NCBI RefSeq assembly: GCF_030733545.1 | Contig: NZ_JASHIU010000012.1 | Span: 1 to 64,000, forward strand | DNA from: Oceanicaulis sp. MMSF_3324 | GTDB taxonomy: Bacteria > Pseudomonadota > Alphaproteobacteria > Caulobacterales > Maricaulaceae | DNA: 64,000 nt | Reading direction: 5' to 3' | Shown here: one piece after another, positions 1-9,053 of the stretch | How positions within the stretch are numbered: the first letter of the stretch is position 1 | Layout: each line of letters opens with the position of its first letter | The notes under the pieces: model-generated | Database searches by the model: none | What the model was told of the DNA's origin: nothing | What the model saw: the letters and a program-made list of their open reading frames with translations, nothing else | Position numbers and translations under genes: made by a program

Positions 1-150
1 ACGCCCTCCCCCTCCGCCACGCGAACAGCAGCTGCTGCTGTGGATCCCAATGATCCCAGCACCTGGGGTCGGGTTCCGCGCAACTCGGCCTGCCCTTGCG
101 GCTCGGGCAAGAAGTTCAAGCATTGCCACGGGGCGATTGGTCAGGCCTGA
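1..150 (+). CDS. secA: Preprotein translocase ATPase SecA, 3' end only
   Basis: Only the last 49 codons are inside the window. The frame from base 1 ends at TGA 148-150 and encodes an Ala/Pro/Ser-rich linker, then [20 protein letters not shown] followed by KKFKHCH. The C-x-C-x8-C-H pattern is the SecA C-terminal zinc-binding tail, which binds SecB and phospholipids. SecA is the cytoplasmic ATPase motor of Sec export. The tail looks intact. The catalytic domains lie upstream of the window and were not seen. Confidence 0.93.
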   Translation, partial: TPSPSATRTAAAAVDPNDPSTWGRVPRNSACPCGSGKKFKHCHGAIGQA

Positions 151-174
151 ACCTGACGCCCCCAGAGAGGCTCC

Positions 175-651
175 ATGCCCGAAACCACCCTGACGCGCCT
201 TGAGCCGGATCAGTTTGACGCTGTGAATGCGATGATCCTGCGCTCAAAGGCGTTCTGGGGATATGATGCCGACATGATGGCGAAGATGGAGACGGTGCTG
301 CGTCTCGATCCCGAAGCGGCCCGCCAGGGACGCGCCATCGCGGCCTGGCAAACCGGCGCTCCCATGGGGCTGGCCCAGATCAGCGCGCCCTATCACAGCG
401 ACACCGGTCTGGCCGTCATGCTGGACCTGTTGTTCATCGCACCCGAAGCGATCGGCTCCGGCCTCGGCAAACAGCTCTATGACTGGGCGCTGGAGCAGGC
501 GCGCATGGCCGACGCCGTCACCCTGCACATCCTGTCTGATCCACACGCTCGCGGCTTTTACACCGCAATGGGCGCGAGCTTTATCGAGGATCGGCCGTCA
601 AAGCTGATCCCGGACAGAACCTTGCCCTGGCTGGAGCACCGTCTGAGCTAG
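175..651 (+). CDS. GNAT-family N-acetyltransferase
   Basis: A 158-residue protein with the GNAT layout. An N-terminal strand and helix (TTLTRLEPDQ) lead to a central acetyl-CoA-binding region at about residues 85-105 (LLFIAPEAIGSGLGKQLYDW, the Q/R-x-x-G-x-G/A equivalent). The C-terminal part has the typical HILSDPHARGFYTAMGA stretch, where the Tyr after GF is often the general acid. GNATs transfer acetyl groups from acetyl-CoA to amines, but the substrate cannot be read from sequence. The ATG at 175 follows a GAGAGG ribosome site. It lies 24 bases after secA on the same strand and could be co-transcribed with it. Confidence 0.85.
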   Translation: MPETTLTRLEPDQFDAVNAMILRSKAFWGYDADMMAKMETVLRLDPEAARQGRAIAAWQTGAPMGLAQISAPYHSDTGLAVMLDLLFIAPEAIGSGLGKQLYDWALEQARMADAVTLHILSDPHARGFYTAMGASFIEDRPSKLIPDRTLPWLEHRLS

Positions 652-711
652 CCCAACACAATCATGGGACCTTTCGCGAATTCGGATTTCTTCTTACCGG
701 GGAATTCTTTT

Positions 712-741
712 GGCGCTAAACTCTCCTGAAAGGAGAGCGCC
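712..741 (+). promoter_or_regulatory. Hairpin masking the Shine-Dalgarno of the DUF2235 gene
   Basis: CTCTCCT (721-727) and AGGAGAG (731-737) are perfect complements separated by only GAA. GGCG at 712-715 extends the stem with CGCC at 738-741, leaving a 5-base bulge (ctaaa). The right arm contains the AGGAG ribosome-binding site, and the stem ends directly against the ATG at 742. The predicted RNA would hide the ribosome site, as in an RNA thermometer or another translational switch. The pairing is visible; the regulatory role is inferred. A DNA operator is the alternative reading. Confidence 0.55.
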
Positions 742-1857
742 ATGAAACACCTCATCGTCTGTTGCGACGGAACCTGGCAGACGCTTCGCCAGAAAACACC
801 CACCAACATCTCTTTGATCGCGATGTATCTGCAAAACCAGAACGCGATCACACAGACCCCTCAAATCGTTTATTACGATAGCGGAGTGGGCGCCGCCTTC
901 GACGCTGATGATGAGAATTTCTTTGATGGCGTTCAGGACAGTCTCACCCGCATGCTCGGCGGCGCCGTGGGAGACGGTCTGGAAGAAAAGATCTTCGACG
1001 CCTATCGCTTTCTGGCCTGCAATTACGAGCCAGGCGACCGCATCTATGTGTTCGGCTTTTCCCGAGGCGCGTTCACGGCGCGCTCCCTTTGCGGGCTGAT
1101 CTATGCGTCCGGTCTGGTGCGTCGGGACCGTCTGGACAAGATCGATGAAGCCTACGCCATGTATCGCTCCAAGGAGGTCACGCCCTACAGCAAGGAAGCG
1201 CTGGACTTCCGCAAGAGTCAGGGGGCTCGCCAACCCATCGATTTCCTGGGATGCTTTGATACGGTGGGCATGAACGGCATCCCGAACCTGTTCAACAATT
1301 TGCCGTTTGACCGCTTTTTCAATCGCAGTCACGGCTTTCACGACTACAAGATCAATCACACCGTCAAGCGCGCGCGCCATGCCTGTGCGCTGGATGAAGA
1401 TCGCAAACTCTTCCCCCTCACTCCCATGCGCCCGTCTGACCGGGCCAGCCCCGACCAGGTCAAGGAAGTCTGGTTTCCCGGTCACCATGGCGGCGTCGGC
1501 GGCGGCGAGATCGAGGGCCAGCCCTTTTCAGATTCAGCCCTGCTATGGATGGTGGCGGAAGCGGAAGCGGCCGGGCTCAGCTTTTCCAATGAATTATTCG
1601 AGCTGGCCGCACCCGACCCGATGGCCCGCATGATCAAGCCCAAAGGCTTGCAGAAGCTCGGCAACCGTGTCCGCAGCTTGCCGGAACCGTATGAGAGTGT
1701 ACGGCTGCATCCCAGCGTGATCGCCCGTTATGCAGCGCAGAAGAACTGGCGCCCGGCCGCTCTCAAGCCGCTCTTTCCGCGCCTGGACAAATCCTCAAGG
1801 GACTGGGAACTGTCGAACCAATCCCCAGATGCGCCTTTGGAAGAGGACGCCGATTAG
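742..1857 (+). CDS. DUF2235 family alpha/beta hydrolase
   Basis: A 371-residue protein. CDGTW sits at residues 8-12, the nucleophile motif G-F-S-R-G-A at about 105-110 (Ser107), CFDTVG near 170, and [13 protein letters not shown] near 245. These are the hallmarks of DUF2235, the catalytic domain also found in type VI lipase effectors of the Tle1 class and in stand-alone hydrolases. No signal peptide, VgrG or PAAR partner is present, so a chromosomal housekeeping or stress hydrolase is more likely than an effector. The start follows AGGAGAG, which is embedded in a hairpin. The 3' end overlaps convergent accA by 4 bases. Confidence 0.85.
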   Translation: MKHLIVCCDGTWQTLRQKTPTNISLIAMYLQNQNAITQTPQIVYYDSGVGAAFDADDENFFDGVQDSLTRMLGGAVGDGLEEKIFDAYRFLACNYEPGDRIYVFGFSRGAFTARSLCGLIYASGLVRRDRLDKIDEAYAMYRSKEVTPYSKEALDFRKSQGARQPIDFLGCFDTVGMNGIPNLFNNLPFDRFFNRSHGFHDYKINHTVKRARHACALDEDRKLFPLTPMRPSDRASPDQVKEVWFPGHHGGVGGGEIEGQPFSDSALLWMVAEAEAAGLSFSNELFELAAPDPMARMIKPKGLQKLGNRVRSLPEPYESVRLHPSVIARYAAQKNWRPAALKPLFPRLDKSSRDWELSNQSPDAPLEEDAD

Positions 1858-2834
1858 CCTTCGAGCAGGGACCGGCCAATCTGAAGGAACCGGTCGCGAC
1901 GACGCTGCCGCAGCTCGGTCGGGGTCAGCCCGTCCAGGCTCGACAAGGCGGTTTCAATCGCTTCGCCTACCTTGCGGATGGAGCCCGCACGGTCGCGATG
2001 CGCGCCGCCGATCGGCTCTTCGATGATATTATCGATGATCTTGAGCTCGATCAGATCCTGTGCGCTGACCTTCATGGCGAGCGCCGCGTCTTTGGCGCGT
2101 GCGCCGTCTCGCCACAGGATCGAGGCGCAGCCCTCCGGCGAGATCACCGAATAGATCGAGTGCTCAAGCATCATGACAGTGTTGGCCGAGGCCAGCGCCA
2201 CAGCGCCGCCCGACCCGCCTTCACCCGTGATCACGCTGACCAGCGGCGTGCCCAGCGTCAGGCAGCGCTCGGTCGAGCGGGCGATGGCTTCAGCCTGGCC
2301 GCGCTCTTCCGCGCCGATGCCCGGATAGGCGCCGGCCGTATCCACCAGCGTGACGACCGGAAGGTCAAAGCGCTCGGCCAGGTCCATCAGACGCATGGCC
2401 TTGCGATAGCCTTCAGGGCGCGCCATGCCGAAATTGTGCTTGAGGCGGGACTGGGTATCGTGACCTTTCTCATGGCCGATCAGAACCACAGGGCGCCCGT
2501 TCAGCCGGCCCAGACCGCCCAGGATCGCGTGGTCTTCGCCAAAGCGGCGATCGCCCGCCAGCTCTTCATAATCGGTCATCAGACCGGCGATGTAATCGCG
2601 CAGATGCGGGCGCTCAGGATGGCGCGCCACCATGGTCTTCCGCCAGGCGTCGAGCTTGGAATACAGCGACTTGAGCTGATCAGACGACTTCTGCCGCAAC
2701 TTGGCGATCTCTTCCGCCGCATCAGGGGCGTCCTCACCGTTCCGGGACAGGACGCTTTCAAGTTCTTCAATCTTGGCGTCAAGCTCGGCGATGGGCCGTT
2801 CGAAATCGAGATAAGTGCGCGTGGTATCAGACAT
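1854..2834 (-). CDS. accA: Acetyl-CoA carboxylase carboxyltransferase subunit alpha
   Basis: A 326-residue AccA, close to the family length. With AccD it transfers CO2 from biotinylated AccB to acetyl-CoA to give malonyl-CoA, the first step of fatty-acid synthesis. The N-terminus ([20 protein letters not shown]) and the core ([48 protein letters not shown]) are classic. I chose the ATG at 2834 ([11 protein letters not shown]). The upstream in-frame ATG at 2873 would add an unconserved 13-residue leader. It lies downstream of xerD, 101 bases away on the same strand. Confidence 0.96.
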   Translation of the reverse strand: MSDTTRTYLDFERPIAELDAKIEELESVLSRNGEDAPDAAEEIAKLRQKSSDQLKSLYSKLDAWRKTMVARHPERPHLRDYIAGLMTDYEELAGDRRFGEDHAILGGLGRLNGRPVVLIGHEKGHDTQSRLKHNFGMARPEGYRKAMRLMDLAERFDLPVVTLVDTAGAYPGIGAEERGQAEAIARSTERCLTLGTPLVSVITGEGGSGGAVALASANTVMMLEHSIYSVISPEGCASILWRDGARAKDAALAMKVSAQDLIELKIIDNIIEEPIGGAHRDRAGSIRKVGEAIETALSSLDGLTPTELRQRRRDRFLQIGRSLLEG

Positions 2835-2935
2835 GGACGGTCCTGGTGGATGGGCCCTTATGGGAGGGCGCAAACTAATGGGCGCTCAAGCGCGACGCAA
2901 TCTATGCACTGTTATGAGCAAATGACGGGCCGGTT

Positions 2936-3877
2936 TCACCCTTTTTCGGCTGTGTCATTGTGCGCCAATGGGTGCGCGTCCTGCACCAGCGCCTTCAGAC
3001 GCGCTTCGAGCACATGGGTGTAAATCTCGGTCGTGGACACGTCAGCATGCCCCAGAAGGCTCTGAACGCTACGCAAATCCGCGCCATTGGCCAGAAGATG
3101 GGTCGCAAAAGCGTGACGCATGACGTGCGGGCTGACCTGTTGAGGATCCAGCCCGGCCTCCAGCGTCAACGCCTTGAGCAGCTGCGCAAACCGCTCCCGC
3201 GTCAAATGCCCATCCTTTGCGGTTCTGGACGGAAAGAGATAACGCGCGGCCCGGGCATGGCTCTGAGCAGCGCGCAATGGCAGATGCGCCTCGCGCTCAG
3301 CCTTGTAGGCGTCAACGGCCCTTAAGGCGCTATCGGTCAGCGGCACAAGGCGATCCTTGCCCCCTTTCCCCGTCACGATCAAACAGCGCTCAGTGCGGGC
3401 GAACGCGGTCAAGGGCAGGGTGACCAACTCACTGACGCGCAATCCGCCCGCATAGAGCAGCTCCAGCAAGGCTCGCAAGCGTGCCCCGTCCGCGCCCTCG
3501 ACCCGCTCGGCCGCATCAAACAACGCCTCGACCTGTTGTTCACTCAAGACCTTGGGCAGCGGACGCGGTTTTTTAGGACCGGTCAGCGTTTTCGCCGGAT
3601 CATCAGCCCGCAATCCCTCTTTGAGCAGAAAACGGTAATAGCGCTTCAGGGCGGACAGCCGACGCGCCGCGGTCGCAGGTGACAGACCGTCTGCGGCGAG
3701 GTCCGACAGAAAGCGCTCCACATGCGCCGTCTGCGCCTCTTCAAGGCCGACGCCCTGTGATCCCAGCCTCTGAGCCGCATCTTCCAGGTCGCGCCGATAG
3801 GCGTCGAGCGTATTGCGCGCCGCACCTCGCTCAGCGGCCATCATGTCCAGGAACAGGTCGATGGAGCGTGCGCTCAC
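2936..3877 (-). CDS. xerD: Site-specific tyrosine recombinase XerD
   Basis: A 313-residue tyrosine recombinase that resolves chromosome dimers at dif together with XerC. The N-terminal SAM-like domain (SIDLFLDMMAAERGAARNTL) is followed by the catalytic domain. The active-site Arg is in AGGLRVSELV, then HVMRHAFATHLL (HxxR), LLGHADVSTT (His) and the nucleophile Tyr in EIYTHVLEAR. The GTG at 3877 is chosen because it forms a GTGA overlap with the upstream gene's stop and starts at the conserved SARSIDLFL; a longer in-frame start would add about 30 unconserved residues. XerD rather than XerC is inferred from its place beside accA. Confidence 0.9.
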   Translation of the reverse strand: MSARSIDLFLDMMAAERGAARNTLDAYRRDLEDAAQRLGSQGVGLEEAQTAHVERFLSDLAADGLSPATAARRLSALKRYYRFLLKEGLRADDPAKTLTGPKKPRPLPKVLSEQQVEALFDAAERVEGADGARLRALLELLYAGGLRVSELVTLPLTAFARTERCLIVTGKGGKDRLVPLTDSALRAVDAYKAEREAHLPLRAAQSHARAARYLFPSRTAKDGHLTRERFAQLLKALTLEAGLDPQQVSPHVMRHAFATHLLANGADLRSVQSLLGHADVSTTEIYTHVLEARLKALVQDAHPLAHNDTAEKG

Positions 3878-5529
3878 GCGGTATCCTCGATGACCCGAGC
3901 CAGAACATATTGCAGCGCCTGTCGCCGCAGACCCGCGTGATCGAGCGCCAGCATGGCCGCGGCGCACGTCTCCGCATCATCCGGATGGCGATCCAGCAAG
4001 GACGCAGCATGAAGCTGAGTCTCGCCCAGCGCCCCGGCGCCTGCCGCCAGCAATAACGGGCCGAAGGCGGGTGGGGTCACTCCGCTCTGACGCGTCAGGC
4101 CGGACAGCGCCTGTTGCAGCTCGCCTTGATCATCCGCGCCCAGCGACACCAGCCCGGCAGCCTGACACAGACGCTCCGGCGTCGCGTTCTCAAGTCGCGC
4201 CGCAAGCAAGGCCATGAAGCCGTCGCCCCGTACATCATCAAGAGCAATGGCGCGGGCGAAGTCGAGCGCGACCAGAACGCCCGGTGCAGGCGGCTCCCAT
4301 TCCGGCGCCGCTTTTTCGGACTCCGGCCCCGGCGCCACGGCATCCCCGTCCAGGGTTGGCAGTCCGCCCAGATCCGTCATTGGATCAACCTGTGACGCTT
4401 GGGAAGGTGGTGGCGCGGGCGGCCCGTCCATCAGGGCTTCGCGCCAGCGTTCAGCCGCATTGAGGTCGTCCACGGCAAGTGCTGCGAGCACAAAATGGAC
4501 GCCATGCGCCAGAGTGTTCTCGGTAATTGGCAAGCTGGCCACTTCCGGACCGAAGGTCAGGGCCGCCTCCATGAACAGGCCCTGCTGGGCCGCGTCCGAC
4601 AAGCGGATCGCCAGGGCTTCCGCGGCGATCTCGCGATCAAGATCCTGGCCGATCAGGGCCCCCAGCGCCGCGGCGCGCTCCGCCCCCTCCAGGGTGACCG
4701 CAGCTTCCAGCGCTTCGGGCAGTGTTTCCGGCAAGGCGATCGCCGGCCCGGTCCGTTCCGCCGCCAGATGCAGCCAGACCGGCGCCTCCTCATGCGGGAT
4801 CAGCCGCACGCCCGGCGCCAATGCTTCCATCAAGGTCAGTTGCAAGGCGGTCCTGGGTTGAAAATCGTCCGGCGCAGCTTGGTCGAGAACCAGAGCGTCA
4901 AACAGCGTATCGAAATTGGGGCTCTGGGCCTGGGCGCGGGCGAGTTCAGCGGTCAGCTCTGCAGCCGGAATGGCGCCGTTCAGCGCCAGGCAGCTGGCGC
5001 GCAAACGCAGCCAGTAAGCCGCATCCCGCCCCTCCAACAGTGCATCAGCAGCCCGACAGGCTTCCTGAGTCCGGCCCATGGCGAGCGCGGTTTCAGCGAA
5101 GACACGCGACAGCGCGTCTGATTCGTTCACGCGCGGGGTGCGGGACAGCAGCTCATAGACGAGCTGGGCGCGGCCGGCCGATAGCGCGCGATCTGCACGT
5201 TTGGCCGCCAGCCGAAAATCATCATCCGCGCCCTGAGGCGGTTCGCCTGACGACCTTAAAGCCGCCAGAGCCAGGCGCGCCGCTGCGGGGCTGGACCAGC
5301 CCGGACTGGCGCGATCAGGCAGGACCGACAACGCCCCATCAAGCGCACCGGCGTGCCCAGTGCTCCAGACGGTGTCCGGCAGGACCGGGTCCACGCCCAC
5401 TTCAAACGGATTGACATCCCCCAGCTCGACCACCTCGATCTGGCCGGTCGCCGGTTGGGATTGAGCGAATGCCGACCCGCCCGCCAGAATGCTGGCGGCC
5501 AGCAGCACGGCTTTAATCGACGAGCGCAT
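3874..5529 (-). CDS. Secreted protein of unknown function, helical-repeat-like
   Basis: A 551-residue protein that I do not recognise. Residues 1-22 form a Sec signal peptide ending SAFAQ, so it is periplasmic or surface-exposed. Beyond about residue 80 it is rich in Ala, Leu and Glu with repeating helix-pair character (RADRALSAGRAQLVYELLSR, ALAMGRTQEACRAADALLEG), resembling TPR or SEL1-like scaffolds without clean repeats. A Pro-rich low-complexity stretch lies near residues 370-405. It overlaps xerD by 4 bases and the small membrane gene upstream by 17, so the three are probably one transcript. Confidence 0.7.
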   Translation of the reverse strand: MRSSIKAVLLAASILAGGSAFAQSQPATGQIEVVELGDVNPFEVGVDPVLPDTVWSTGHAGALDGALSVLPDRASPGWSSPAAARLALAALRSSGEPPQGADDDFRLAAKRADRALSAGRAQLVYELLSRTPRVNESDALSRVFAETALAMGRTQEACRAADALLEGRDAAYWLRLRASCLALNGAIPAAELTAELARAQAQSPNFDTLFDALVLDQAAPDDFQPRTALQLTLMEALAPGVRLIPHEEAPVWLHLAAERTGPAIALPETLPEALEAAVTLEGAERAAALGALIGQDLDREIAAEALAIRLSDAAQQGLFMEAALTFGPEVASLPITENTLAHGVHFVLAALAVDDLNAAERWREALMDGPPAPPPSQASQVDPMTDLGGLPTLDGDAVAPGPESEKAAPEWEPPAPGVLVALDFARAIALDDVRGDGFMALLAARLENATPERLCQAAGLVSLGADDQGELQQALSGLTRQSGVTPPAFGPLLLAAGAGALGETQLHAASLLDRHPDDAETCAAAMLALDHAGLRRQALQYVLARVIEDTA

Positions 5530-5653
5530 CAGTCACCTCGACACGCACTTGTTCAGGCGTGGGTGCATTGGCGTCCGCAAGTCCCAACAGAGCGATAAAG
5601 CCGCCGATGATGATCACCAGCCCAACGCCCAGGCCGATCAGAATGGATTTCAT
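5513..5653 (-). CDS. Small single-pass membrane protein, 46 residues
   Basis: A short frame starting at ATG 5653 encodes MKSILIGLGVGLVIIIGGFI, then ALLGLADANAPTPEQVRVEV and TDALVD, ending at TAA. One strongly hydrophobic helix spans residues 4-24, followed by a short polar tail. Its 3' end overlaps the start of the 551-residue secreted protein by 17 bases, which suggests translational coupling. The upstream AAGGGACC is a plausible ribosome site. Function is unknown. Confidence 0.6.
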   Translation of the reverse strand: MKSILIGLGVGLVIIIGGFIALLGLADANAPTPEQVRVEVTDALVD

Positions 5654-5775
5654 GATGGTCCCTTTTCCGTCTCGCTTGCCCCTGAACCTACACTAAAGCA
5701 GCCGATTGCGGCGTTTTCCAGACGTGAGCAGCGATTGCTCGCCCGTGCAGCATTGGCGTATAGCCTTACAGTGTG

Positions 5776-6336
5776 ATGACAAATTCTGACAATCCGCCTG
5801 TGCTGAGCCGTCATGTGGCGCTCGTTGGCCTCATGGGCGTCGGTAAAACCACCATCGGCCGCCGGCTGGCCCGACGACTGACCGCCGCGTTTCGGGACGC
5901 CGACGAAGAAGTCGAGCGCGCCGCCGGTCGCAGCGTGAGCGAGATCTTCACCGATTTCGGCGAGCCCGCCTTTCGCGATGGCGAACGCAAGGTGATCGCC
6001 CGCCTGCTGGAAGAGCCTGAACCGATGATCATCGGTCTGGGCGGCGGCGCTTTCATCAATGAGGAGACCCGTGCGCTCATCAAGCAGCAAGCCATCTCGA
6101 TCTGGCTGCAAGCCGATCTGGACGTTCTGGTTGAACGCGTCGGACGCAAGCCGGGCGCGCGCCCGCTTCTGACCCAGGGCGATCCCGCTGAAATCATGGC
6201 GCGGCTTGAACGCGAACGCGCGCCGATCTACGCCCAGGCTGACATTGTGGTGGACACGTCCGTGGGCAGCCATGAACAATCCGCCGACCAGGTGCTGGAC
6301 GCCCTGGCGCAGTATCAGGATACGAATGCCGAATGA
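5776..6336 (+). CDS. aroK: Shikimate kinase
   Basis: A 186-residue P-loop kinase that phosphorylates shikimate at the 3-hydroxyl in the chorismate pathway. The Walker A is GLMGVGKTTIG near residue 18, followed by the shikimate-binding Asp (FRDADEEVE), the Arg in FRDGERKVI, GLGGGAF and the lid Arg in KPGARPLL. The ATG at 5776 is taken; the adjacent GTG at 5773 is an alternative. It overlaps aroB by ATGA, the usual coupled aroKB arrangement. Confidence 0.95.
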   Translation: MTNSDNPPVLSRHVALVGLMGVGKTTIGRRLARRLTAAFRDADEEVERAAGRSVSEIFTDFGEPAFRDGERKVIARLLEEPEPMIIGLGGGAFINEETRALIKQQAISIWLQADLDVLVERVGRKPGARPLLTQGDPAEIMARLERERAPIYAQADIVVDTSVGSHEQSADQVLDALAQYQDTNAE

Positions 6337-7439
6337 GCGTCTTACGCGTGATCGAAGTCGAGGCCGCTTCCCGAACCTACGAGGTGGTGATCGGGCGGGA
6401 CGCCCTGTCGAGCCGCGCCGACCGGCTCTCAGTCCGCGCGCCGCGTGGTCGGGCCGTCGTCGTGGCGGACACGGCAGCGCTGTCCCATCACGCCACGCGC
6501 CTGCATCAGGCGTTCGACGCCGCCGGCCTGGGTCTTGAGATCATCGAGATCGAGGGCGGGGAAGGCGCCAAGACCTGGACCAGCCTTGAGTTCCTGTGTG
6601 ATCGGCTGCTCGCGCTTAATGTCGAACGCTCCGAACCGGTAATCGCCTTTGGGGGCGGCACGGTGGGAGATCTGACCGGGTTCGCGTCGGCCATTCTCAA
6701 ACGCGGCACGCGCTTCATCCAGATCCCCACCACGCTTCTGGCCCAGGTCGATAGCTCGGTCGGCGGCAAGACCGGCATCAACACGAGCCATGGCAAGAAC
6801 CTGATCGGCGCGTTTCATCAACCCGATCTGGTGATCGCCGACACGGCCTTTCTCGACACCCTGCCCCGGCGCGAAGTGCTGGCGGGCTATGCCGAGATCG
6901 TCAAGGCCGGCCTGATTCAGGACGCTCCGCTGTTTGACCGTCTGGAAACGCAGGGCGTGGATGCGGTGACTGGCGACGGTCTCGTCCAGGCCATTGCAGA
7001 CGCGGTCGCTTTCAAGGCGCGGATCGTGGCGGAAGATGAACGCGAGAGCGGCGTGCGGGCGCTGCTCAATCTGGGGCACACCTTCGGGCATGCTTTTGAG
7101 GCCGAAGCGGACAAGGGCGCGTTGATCCATGGCGAAGCGGTGGCCTGCGGCCTCGCCCTCGCCTTCCGTTATTCCGCGCGGCTGGGCGCCTGCTCATCCA
7201 AGGACGCCGAGCGTGTAGCGCGCCATCTTCAGACCGTGGGGCTACCGGCCCGCATTTCCGAACTGCCCGGCGGGCCCTATGATGCGGCCCGCTTGCTCTC
7301 GCGCATGGGTGATGACAAGAAAAATTCAGGCGGCGCGATTACCTTGATCCTGGCGCGCGGGATCGGCGACGCTTTCATAACGCGCGAGACGGATCGGGAT
7401 GATCTGGCGGCGTTTTTGTCCAGTGAGGTTGAGGACTGA
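6333..7439 (+). CDS. aroB: 3-Dehydroquinate synthase
   Basis: A 368-residue enzyme converting DAHP to 3-dehydroquinate, with NAD and a divalent metal. Visible motifs are the NAD-binding FGGGTVGDLTGFASAILKRG, PTTLLAQVDSSVGGKTGIN, the metal-ligand segment LNLGHTFGHAFEAE and the C-terminal GDDKKNSGG. Length is typical. It overlaps aroK by 4 bases and the next gene by 1, so the three genes are one transcription unit. Confidence 0.97.
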   Translation: MSVLRVIEVEAASRTYEVVIGRDALSSRADRLSVRAPRGRAVVVADTAALSHHATRLHQAFDAAGLGLEIIEIEGGEGAKTWTSLEFLCDRLLALNVERSEPVIAFGGGTVGDLTGFASAILKRGTRFIQIPTTLLAQVDSSVGGKTGINTSHGKNLIGAFHQPDLVIADTAFLDTLPRREVLAGYAEIVKAGLIQDAPLFDRLETQGVDAVTGDGLVQAIADAVAFKARIVAEDERESGVRALLNLGHTFGHAFEAEADKGALIHGEAVACGLALAFRYSARLGACSSKDAERVARHLQTVGLPARISELPGGPYDAARLLSRMGDDKKNSGGAITLILARGIGDAFITRETDRDDLAAFLSSEVED

Positions 7440-8725
7440 TGACTTTCGAACCATGGATGGCGTGGACCGGTTTCGGCATTTTGTGCCTTCTGGCCTTTTC
7501 CGGGTTCTTCTCAGGCTCGGAGACCGCCCTCACCGCCACCTCCAAGGCGCGGATGCTGACCCTTGAAAAGGAAAAGGATCATCGCGCCCGCCGGGTGAAC
7601 CGTCTGATCGATGACCGCGAGAGCCTGATCGGCGCGATCTTGCTCGGCAACAATCTCGTCAACATCCTGGCCGCCTCACTGGCCTCGGCCGTGTTCCTCG
7701 CCATGTTCGGCGAAGCCGGCGTGCCCATCGCGACGCTGGTGATGACCTTGCTGGTGCTGATCTTCGCCGAAGTGCTGCCCAAGACCTATGCGCTGTCCAA
7801 TCCAGACCGCATGGCGCTCTTCGTCTCCCTGCCGATCCGCATGTTCGTTCTGGTGTTCGCGCCCGTCGTCGCCGCCGTTCAATGGCTGGTCCGGGTGACG
7901 CTGCGCATACTGGGTCTGTCGGTGGAAGGCCCGGTGCTGTCCGCCCATGACGAGATTCGCGGCCAGATCGACCTGCACCACCAGGAAGGCGGCGTGGTGA
8001 AAACCGACCGCGACATGCTGGGCGGCGTGCTCGACCTGCGCGAGCTGACGGTGGATGACGTGATGGTTCACCGCAAAAGCCTGATCATGTTCGACATCGA
8101 CCAGCCCGCCGAGCAGCTGGTCGCTGATGCCTTAAGCTGCCCGCACACCCGTTTGCCGCTGTATCGCGACGACACCGAGAACATTGTCGGCATCCTGCAT
8201 GTGCGCGATCTGGCGCGAGAGCTTCACAATGCCGGCGGCGACGCCAGCAAACTCGATATCGAGGCGATCAAGCGCGAACCCTGGTTCATTCCCGAAACGA
8301 CCGAGCTGCTCGAACAACTCACCGCCTTCCGTCAAAAGCGCGAGCACTTCGCCCTTGTGGTGGACGAGTATGGCGCGCTGATGGGCGTTGTGACCCTAGA
8401 GGACATCATCGAGGAAATCGTCGGTGAGATCGAGGACGAGCACGATGTCACCGTCGAGGGCGTCACGCCCCTGCCAGATGGCTTCATCCTGGTGGATGGC
8501 GGCGCGCCGGTGCGCGATGTGAACCGGGCGCTCGACTGGGAACTGCCCGATGACGAGGCCGTCACGATCGCCGGCCTTGTGATCCATGAAGCCCAGACCA
8601 TTCCTGAAGCCGGGCAGATCTTCCGCTTCCATGGGGTTCAGTTCGAAATCCTCGAGCGTCGCCGCAATCAGATCACCCGCATGCGCCTCAAGAAGGAACC
8701 CGAGGCGACCGAGGATGACGATTGA
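7439..8725 (+). CDS. CNNM/CorC-HlyC family membrane protein with CBS domains
   Basis: A 428-residue inner-membrane protein. The N-terminal DUF21/CNNM domain has several transmembrane helices (residues about 10-150) and the signature FFSGSETALTATS. A CBS pair (about 205-330, with VVDEYGALMGVVTLEDIIEE) and a C-terminal CorC_HlyC domain (about 345-415) follow. Relatives act in Mg2+ and Co2+ homeostasis; the haemolysin name is historical. The ATG overlaps the aroB stop by one base, and this aroKB-CorC-bolA order recurs in alphaproteobacteria. Confidence 0.9.
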   Translation: MTFEPWMAWTGFGILCLLAFSGFFSGSETALTATSKARMLTLEKEKDHRARRVNRLIDDRESLIGAILLGNNLVNILAASLASAVFLAMFGEAGVPIATLVMTLLVLIFAEVLPKTYALSNPDRMALFVSLPIRMFVLVFAPVVAAVQWLVRVTLRILGLSVEGPVLSAHDEIRGQIDLHHQEGGVVKTDRDMLGGVLDLRELTVDDVMVHRKSLIMFDIDQPAEQLVADALSCPHTRLPLYRDDTENIVGILHVRDLARELHNAGGDASKLDIEAIKREPWFIPETTELLEQLTAFRQKREHFALVVDEYGALMGVVTLEDIIEEIVGEIEDEHDVTVEGVTPLPDGFILVDGGAPVRDVNRALDWELPDDEAVTIAGLVIHEAQTIPEAGQIFRFHGVQFEILERRRNQITRMRLKKEPEATEDDD

Positions 8726-9001
8726 TCAGGCGGCTTCGCCGGGTGTGCGGGCCATGATAGCCAAGGCGTGAACCTGGACTTTCAGTAGTTCATCAAGGGC
8801 CTGGTTGACGAGACGGTGGCGCTGGACGCGGGTCTGGCCTTCAAAAGCGCTTGAGACGATCTCGACGGTGAAATGGCTTTCCCCCGCCCTCGCCTGCTCG
8901 GAATGACCGGCGTGAAGCGCGCTGTCATCGGTGATGACAAGGCTTTGCGGAGCCAGCGCCGCGGTCAGGCGATCCTCGATTTGCTGCTTTACGCTGGACA
9001 T
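8726..9001 (-). CDS. bolA: BolA family protein
   Basis: A 91-residue BolA, partner of monothiol glutaredoxins in Fe-S trafficking and iron sensing. The core has the BolA fold with HFTVEIVSSAFEGQTRVQRH, including the conserved His, then RLVNQALDELL. The ATG at 9001 (MSSVKQQIEDRL) fits the family. Its stop abuts the convergent CorC-family gene with no spacer. Confidence 0.92.
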   Translation of the reverse strand: MSSVKQQIEDRLTAALAPQSLVITDDSALHAGHSEQARAGESHFTVEIVSSAFEGQTRVQRHRLVNQALDELLKVQVHALAIMARTPGEAA

Positions 9002-9053
9002 TGTCATCCTCTGTTTATTGTTCAGCAGGCCGGTGCGCCCCATACTTAGGCAC

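Noticed and set aside
694-1488. 264-codon open frame on the minus strand
   Set aside because: Antisense of the DUF2235 gene, with no ribosome site or motif.
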